From Holosporaceae bacterium (GTDB lineage Bacteria; Pseudomonadota; Alphaproteobacteria; UBA3830): 19,733 nt of DNA. The position numbers and the translations under genes were made by a program. The stretch covers positions 1-19,733 of the forward strand of contig JAIRMS010000075.1 of NCBI GenBank assembly GCA_031258475.1, written 5' to 3'. A model generated the notes under the pieces. It worked only from the letters and a program-made list of their open reading frames with translations, was not told the origin of the DNA and ran no database searches. Shown here one piece after another: positions 15,823-19,733 of this stretch (positions are counted from its first letter, which is position 1; each line of letters opens with the position of its first letter).

Positions 15823-16419
15823 CTACTCCCTGTCACAATCGCACGATGATAATACATAGCCAGAAATTTTTTCTAAATTCACCCCATCATTTTTTTTGCA
15901 TGCTGTGATTTTTTTTATCATGCTTTTACAAACGTTTATAATCCCGTCCCTGTTTTCATCAGTAGCGACTTTCATACTTGAAACCAGATCTTTGACCAAA
16001 CCGATAAGCTCATTATCGCATGAAAACAACTTGTTAAATTTGCCCAGCTCTTCTTCAAAAGGCTCCCCGGTTTCCATTTTTGAGCGAAGCGCCAGCCAGG
16101 TTTTCCACCTTCCCCTCAACTGACTAACATCGCTGGAAGATTTTTTTTCGTCCCCGGATTCCAATTCCACACGTTTCTTCAAATGAGAAATCTCATTCTT
16201 TAGGTGAATAATCTGATCATCCACGGAACCTCGTTCCTGGCTCAATCGAGAACTAACAACCGCATCAATGGCATTTCTAATAATTGCCTTGGAATAGTGA
16301 TAAAAAAGAAACGCACCAACGATAAGAACAACCAACGTTGCCGCGACGCACTTCGACTTCTTGCAGCATCGAACCGGCTCTCCGGAATTTCCTTTAATTT
16401 GCGATTTATCTTCTGCCAA
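15823..16419 (-). CDS. Mitofilin-like (COG4223-type) inner-membrane coiled-coil protein
   Basis: The protein has 198 residues: a cytoplasmic Lys/Cys-rich N-terminus, one transmembrane helix (about 25-42) and a charged helical stretch with coiled-coil character (about 66-88, IIHLKNEISHLKKRVE). After these comes a C-terminal segment with LALRSKMETGEPFEEELGKF, which resembles the conserved region of alphaproteobacterial mitofilin/Mic60-like proteins (roughly ALRxAlxsGxPFxxEL). Family members are usually 300-450 residues, so this would be a minimal version with most of the coiled coil missing. In other alphaproteobacteria the gene often sits near heme-synthesis genes; here it follows gatB. TTG start at 16419 with a strong AGGAGGG four bases upstream, nine bases after the gatB stop. 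A role in envelope or inner-membrane organisation is inferred from resemblance only. Confidence 0.6.
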   Translation of the reverse strand: MAEDKSQIKGNSGEPVRCCKKSKCVAATLVVLIVGAFLFYHYSKAIIRNAIDAVVSSRLSQERGSVDDQIIHLKNEISHLKKRVELESGDEKKSSSDVSQLRGRWKTWLALRSKMETGEPFEEELGKFNKLFSCDNELIGLVKDLVSSMKVATDENRDGIINVCKSMIKKITACKKNDGVNLEKISGYVLSSCDCDRE

Positions 16420-16428
16420 ACTACCCTC

Positions 16429-17895
16429 CTACTCGCCGAGAAGCTCCTCCAGGACTTCGTTCAGTATCTGCGGATTTGCTTTCCCCTGGGTTTCCTTCAT
16501 GGCCTGGCCGATGAAAAACCCAAAAAGCTTATCCTTTCCACCTTTGTATTCTGCAACTTTATCCGAGTGTTTTGCAAGCACTTCTTTGAGGGAGTCCCTG
16601 ATTATATCCACGGAGACGATTTGTTTCCAACCTTTTTCTTCGACAATGTCCGTTGGAGGTTTTTGAGTTTCCCACATCAACTCAAGAACATCCTTGGCTA
16701 TTTTCCCGGAAATTACGTCAGTTTTTATCAGAAATATTAACTCTCCCATATGTTCCGGAGACACTCTGCTTTCGAGTATGGTTTTACCATGCTTGTTAAG
16801 CAGGGCGAATAACTCTCCAATTATCCAGCTGGAAAGAGTTTTGGCCAGCTCTTTATCCGACTTTACGCTTCCCAGAGCTTTTTCATAAAAATCTGCCACT
16901 TCTTTTTCAGATGTTATTAGGCATGCGTCGTAATGCGGCAGATCGTAGTCCAGCTGCAATCTCCGGGCTCTAGAGTCCGGCAGTTCCGGAATCGTGCTGC
17001 GAATCGTATCGATCCTGGACTGCTCCAGAACCAACGGAAGCAAATCGGGCTCCGGAAAATAACGATAATCAGGAGCATCCTCTTTTGATCTCATGGCCTT
17101 CGTTTTTCCAGTGGAACTGTCGAACAATCTGGTTTCCTGTTTTACCTCATTTCCGGATTCCAGGATGCTAATCTGCCTCTCGACTTCAAAATTAACGGCG
17201 GCCGCCAGGAATTTTATGGAATTAACGTTTTTTACTTCGGCGCGGGTTCCATATTCGGTTCCAGGACGATGCACGGAAACATTTACGTCTGCCCTCATAC
17301 TTCCTTCGTCCATATTTCCATCGCACGTTTTCAAATATCTCAGAATAGATCTCAATTTGCGCAGAAAAGAAGCAGCTTCTTCGGCGCTTCGCATGTCCGG
17401 CTTTGTCACGATTTCCATAAGAGCCACGCCGGACCGATTCAGATCCACAAACGTTTTTGTTGGGCTTTGATCATGAATACTTTTGCCCGCGTCCTGTTCG
17501 AGATGAATATGATCAAGGTTTACTCTTTTTATTTCCCCTTCTTCTGTTTCAATTTCAACATATCCGCCGCTAATAATCGGATGGTAAAATTGCGTTATTT
17601 GATATCCCGTGGGTAGATCAGCATAGAAATAATTTTTTCTATCGAAAAGTGATGTTAGGTTAACAGTTCCGTTCAGTCCAAGTCCCGTTTTTATCGCCTG
17701 GTCTATGCAGAAAGAATTGACAACTGGCAAAGTGCCGGGAATGGCCGCATCAAAAAACGCCACGTTTTCATTTGGATAGACGCCAAAACCCGTAGGCGCA
17801 TCTGAAAATAATTTAGAACTGGAAGTTACTTGGGCGTGAACCTCGAGACCGACTACCACTTCCCACTTTCCACTGGACGTTTCTATGTAACTCAT
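16429..17895 (-). CDS. gatB: Aspartyl/glutamyl-tRNA amidotransferase subunit B
   Basis: Kinase/tRNA-binding subunit of GatCAB, which converts Glu-tRNA(Gln) to Gln-tRNA(Gln) (and often Asp-tRNA(Asn) to Asn-tRNA(Asn)) by activating the misacylated residue with ATP; ammonia comes from GatA. The N-terminal catalytic domain opens with WEVVVGLEVHAQ and contains KNYFYADLPTGYQITQ, the GSMRADVNVSV motif and YRYFPEPDL. The C-terminal helical tail domain ends with GKANPQILNEVLEELL, as in full-length GatB. The 488 residues are normal. The ATG at 17895 overlaps the gatA stop as ATGA, so the two subunits are translationally coupled. The product fits with the GluRS gene in the same window. Identification is secure. 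Confidence 0.97.
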   Translation of the reverse strand: MSYIETSSGKWEVVVGLEVHAQVTSSSKLFSDAPTGFGVYPNENVAFFDAAIPGTLPVVNSFCIDQAIKTGLGLNGTVNLTSLFDRKNYFYADLPTGYQITQFYHPIISGGYVEIETEEGEIKRVNLDHIHLEQDAGKSIHDQSPTKTFVDLNRSGVALMEIVTKPDMRSAEEAASFLRKLRSILRYLKTCDGNMDEGSMRADVNVSVHRPGTEYGTRAEVKNVNSIKFLAAAVNFEVERQISILESGNEVKQETRLFDSSTGKTKAMRSKEDAPDYRYFPEPDLLPLVLEQSRIDTIRSTIPELPDSRARRLQLDYDLPHYDACLITSEKEVADFYEKALGSVKSDKELAKTLSSWIIGELFALLNKHGKTILESRVSPEHMGELIFLIKTDVISGKIAKDVLELMWETQKPPTDIVEEKGWKQIVSVDIIRDSLKEVLAKHSDKVAEYKGGKDKLFGFFIGQAMKETQGKANPQILNEVLEELLGE

Positions 17896-19346
17896 CGCCC
17901 CATCTCCTTCAAAGAAGGGAAATTGGCGGCTTCTTCCAACGCCGCACCTACCTGTACCAGCAATTCCTCCCTGAAATGCGGAGCTAACAGCTGCAGTCCG
18001 ATGGGACGACCAAGTTTATCAAGACCAATCGGAACTGAAATTCCAGGCAATCCAGCGATATTAGCAGTTACAGTGAAGATATCGTTGAGGTACATTGTAA
18101 TCGGATCCTGCGGTTCTTCGTTAAATGCAAAGGCACTCGTGGGAGCTGTTGGAGTCAGAAGGACGTCGACTTTTTCAAAGGTAGAAATAAAATCCTGCCT
18201 GATCAATTTTCGAACTTTCAGTGCTTTAATATAGTAAGCGTCATAGTAACCGGCTGAAAGCACGTACGTTCCGATTAAAATTCTACGTTTTACTTCGTCG
18301 CCAAATCCTTCTGCTCTGGTGTTTTCATAGATTTCATTCAGAGTAAGACCGCCCGCCCTAAAACCATATCTAACCCCGTCATATCTTGATAGATTCGAAG
18401 ACGCCTCGGCCGTCGCAATGATATAATAGGCTGGCAACGCGTATTTCGAATACGGAAGAGAGACGTCGACTATCTCTGCCCCCGCGTCTTTCAACAGTGC
18501 TGCACCTTTTTCCCAAAAGTCTATCACTTCTTCGGACATTCCTGGAATGCGATATTCTTTTGGTATGCCAATTTTTAATCCTTTTATGGATTTTCCTGCG
18601 AACGACTCAAAATCCGGAACTTCTTCTGTGAATGAAGTCGAATCTTTTTCATCATATCCGGCAATTATTTTGAGAAGAATGGCCGCATCTCGAACCGTCT
18701 TGGTCATTGGACCAGCCTGATCCAAAGATGATGCGAACGCAACCATTCCATAGCGAGAGCACCGTCCATAGGTCGGCTTCAATCCGACAATACCAGAAAA
18801 CGCGGCCGGCTGCCTGACCGATCCCCCGGTATCAGATCCTGTGGCGGCAACGCAGAGATGCGCAGCAACCGCCGCCGCGGAACCTCCAGATGATCCTCCG
18901 GGAACTAATTTTTTATCTCTGCTCCAGGGATTAACAACGCGCCCATAATAGCTGGTTACATTTGCGGACCCCATCGCAAATTCATCCATATTGGTTTTTC
19001 CAAGAAAGATGGCTCCGGCTCCCAGAAGCCTGCTTGTTACAGTCGATTCATAGGGAGGAATGAAATTTTCAAGCATTTTTGAACCGGCGGTTGTTCTGAT
19101 TCCCTTGGTAAGAAACAGATCTTTTATGGCCAACGGAATCCCTTCCAATCCCCGGGACTTTCCATCAGCGATTCTTTTATCCGACCGCTCAGCCGATTCC
19201 AAAGCCAAATCTGCAGACACAGTGATAAACGCGTTCAAATCGCAGAACTTCTCTATTCTGTTGATAAAACATCTTGTTAATTCCAGAGAAGAGAATTTTT
19301 TGCTCAGCAAGCCTTTTCTAATTTCATGGAGCGATAGATTGTACAC
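17892..19346 (-). CDS. gatA: Aspartyl/glutamyl-tRNA amidotransferase subunit A
   Basis: Glutaminase subunit of GatCAB, an amidase-signature enzyme that releases ammonia from glutamine for GatB. The Lys-cisSer-Ser triad is present: Lys75 in GIPLAIKD, Ser152 in PGGSSGGS and Ser176 in GSDTGGSVRQPA. The GTG at 19346 gives 484 residues beginning MYNLSLHEIRKGL, as is typical, with GAGG four bases upstream. An in-frame TTG at 19388 would add 14 basic residues and would lie at the predicted promoter, so it is rejected. gatA overlaps gatB by four bases. The usual first gene of the set, gatC, is not upstream: only a promoter, a palindrome and an IS end follow. GatC stabilises GatA-GatB and is needed in known complexes, so it should be encoded elsewhere. 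Confidence 0.97.
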   Translation of the reverse strand: MYNLSLHEIRKGLLSKKFSSLELTRCFINRIEKFCDLNAFITVSADLALESAERSDKRIADGKSRGLEGIPLAIKDLFLTKGIRTTAGSKMLENFIPPYESTVTSRLLGAGAIFLGKTNMDEFAMGSANVTSYYGRVVNPWSRDKKLVPGGSSGGSAAAVAAHLCVAATGSDTGGSVRQPAAFSGIVGLKPTYGRCSRYGMVAFASSLDQAGPMTKTVRDAAILLKIIAGYDEKDSTSFTEEVPDFESFAGKSIKGLKIGIPKEYRIPGMSEEVIDFWEKGAALLKDAGAEIVDVSLPYSKYALPAYYIIATAEASSNLSRYDGVRYGFRAGGLTLNEIYENTRAEGFGDEVKRRILIGTYVLSAGYYDAYYIKALKVRKLIRQDFISTFEKVDVLLTPTAPTSAFAFNEEPQDPITMYLNDIFTVTANIAGLPGISVPIGLDKLGRPIGLQLLAPHFREELLVQVGAALEEAANFPSLKEMGR

Positions 19347-19368
19347 ACTTCCTCTCTTTCTCTTAAAA

Positions 19369-19398
19369 GTTATACATCTCCAATCCAAAACTGTGCAA
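19369..19398 (-). promoter_or_regulatory. Possible sigma-70 promoter of gatA
   Basis: On the minus strand TATAAC (19374-19369, 5/6) is preceded after 18 bp by TTGCAC (19398-19393, 3/6). The start site would be about 16 bases before the gatA GTG, which excludes the TTG at 19388 as the initiation codon. The -10 is good and the -35 weak. Confidence 0.4.
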
Positions 19399-19479
19399 CG
19401 AAAATTTTATAACCAGTATGAAATCTCCTCGCCAACCTGGTTGTACAGTCTCATATTGGCGAGCAGTAGGAGAGGGTAA

Positions 19480-19552
19480 TGGATTGCTTCGTCGCTCTGC
19501 TCCTCGCAATGACGACGTAACTACTTTCCGTCATTGCGAGCGAAGCAATCCA
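19480..19552. repeat. 73-bp imperfect palindromic repeat (REP/MITE-like)
   Basis: Two head-to-head units. Left is TGGATTGCTTCG, a 12-base insert (19492-19503), then TCGCAATGACG. Right is CGTCATTGCGA, one G, then CGAAGCAATCCA. All 23 arm bases pair, so the transcript or single strand can fold into a long hairpin with a 14-base loop (19515-19528) and a side bulge from the left insert. Dispersed repeats with this CATTGCGAGnnGCGA/GAAGCAATCC core occur in many Rickettsiales-like and other intracellular bacterial genomes (from memory). It lies between gatA and the transposase remnant and encodes nothing I would call a gene. Confidence 0.8.
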
Positions 19553-19602
19553 GAACTAGATGATCCAGCTTTACTTTGCCAGGTATATATGTATCTGCGC
19601 CA

Positions 19603-19648
19603 TGGTTGAAAATAACTCTAGGCTCTGTCGTCATGAGATTTTCAACCA
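19603..19648. repeat. 11-bp perfect inverted repeat around the transposase stop
   Basis: TGGTTGAAAAT (19603-19613) is the exact reverse complement of ATTTTCAACCA (19638-19648), with 24 bases between. The right arm lies in the last codons of the transposase and the left arm in non-coding DNA. No T-run follows on the minus strand, so it is not a classic intrinsic terminator, but it may block read-through or mark an IS end. Confidence 0.5.
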
Positions 19649-19733
19649 AAGCATGATGCATCTGATTTGAACAGCAGCAATGAATGATTTGACATTTTTT
19701 GCATATCTTGTGGCGATACCTCTCCAGTCTTTC
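19631..19733 (-). mobile_element. IS5-type transposase, C-terminal end (cut by window edge)
   Basis: The minus strand reads 33 codons to a TGA at 19631-19633. The product begins KDWRGIATRYAKNVKSF and ends LWLKIS, the characteristic tail of IS5-family (IS427/IS1031-like) DDE transposases, where a K-x-R-x-I-x-T-R-Y/F string follows the catalytic Glu and is followed by a hydrophobic segment and RLWL. The catalytic residues and start lie beyond the window. A possible element tip is GGCTCTGTC at 19621, next to CTAG (19618-19621), a target type used by this group; only the other end could confirm this. Whether the gene is intact cannot be judged here. Confidence 0.75.

Noticed and set aside
19418..19609. 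63-codon plus-strand frame across the palindrome
   Set aside because: Its Arg/Asn-rich product (LLRRSAPRND, HCERSNPELD) is what this kind of repeat always yields in translation, and it has no ribosome-binding site.
1..19733. CRISPR array, toxin-antitoxin pair, restriction or phage defence genes
   Set aside because: I found no regularly spaced direct repeats and no nuclease, methylase or toxin motifs on either strand.

Overview
The window looks like a chromosomal segment of a host-associated alphaproteobacterium, most likely of the Holosporales/Rickettsiales type. The signs are a PopZ-domain (DUF2497) protein directly behind a TolC gene, a mitofilin-like membrane coiled-coil protein, a ComEC with no metallo-beta-lactamase tail, GatA/GatB with a bacterial-type GluRS (the indirect route to Gln-tRNA), fairly low GC, frequent TTG/GTG starts, and a dispersed palindromic repeat of a kind familiar from such genomes. 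The lineage is an inference from gene content, not a measured phylogeny.

Layout. Positions 1-261 hold no gene I can support. pgsA (+, 262-822) converges on a long run of minus-strand genes. Read in the direction of transcription (right to left from 13598) these are gltX, tolC, a popZ-like gene, four tandem M16-peptidase-family genes, ssb, gyrA and a ugpC/malK-type ABC ATPase. From gltX to the last M16 gene the genes overlap or are at most about 34 bp apart, so they look like one transcription unit. ssb has a good sigma-70-like promoter of its own in the 86-bp gap before it. comEC (+, 13655-15610) diverges from gltX. A second minus-strand unit follows: gatA-gatB, then a mitofilin-like gene and a very small membrane protein. 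The right end (19389-19733) is gatA promoter DNA, a 73-bp imperfect palindrome and the 3' end of an IS5-type transposase cut by the window edge.

How the parts fit. GluRS (gltX) and GatAB belong to one pathway, in which a non-discriminating GluRS makes Glu-tRNA(Gln) and GatCAB amidates it. gatC is not in its usual place before gatA. ssb and gyrA are replication housekeeping genes. PgsA makes the phosphatidylglycerol precursor in the inner membrane. TolC and the four exported M16 proteins are envelope functions. Only the first M16 gene keeps the HxxEH zinc motif. The set reads as an A-B pair (active plus inactive partner) duplicated to A1-B1-A2-B2, with A2 having lost its catalytic site.

The most unusual item is this four-gene M16 array, coupled to a pole-organising protein and an outer-membrane channel. 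I see no defence system, CRISPR array, prophage or rRNA/tRNA gene.
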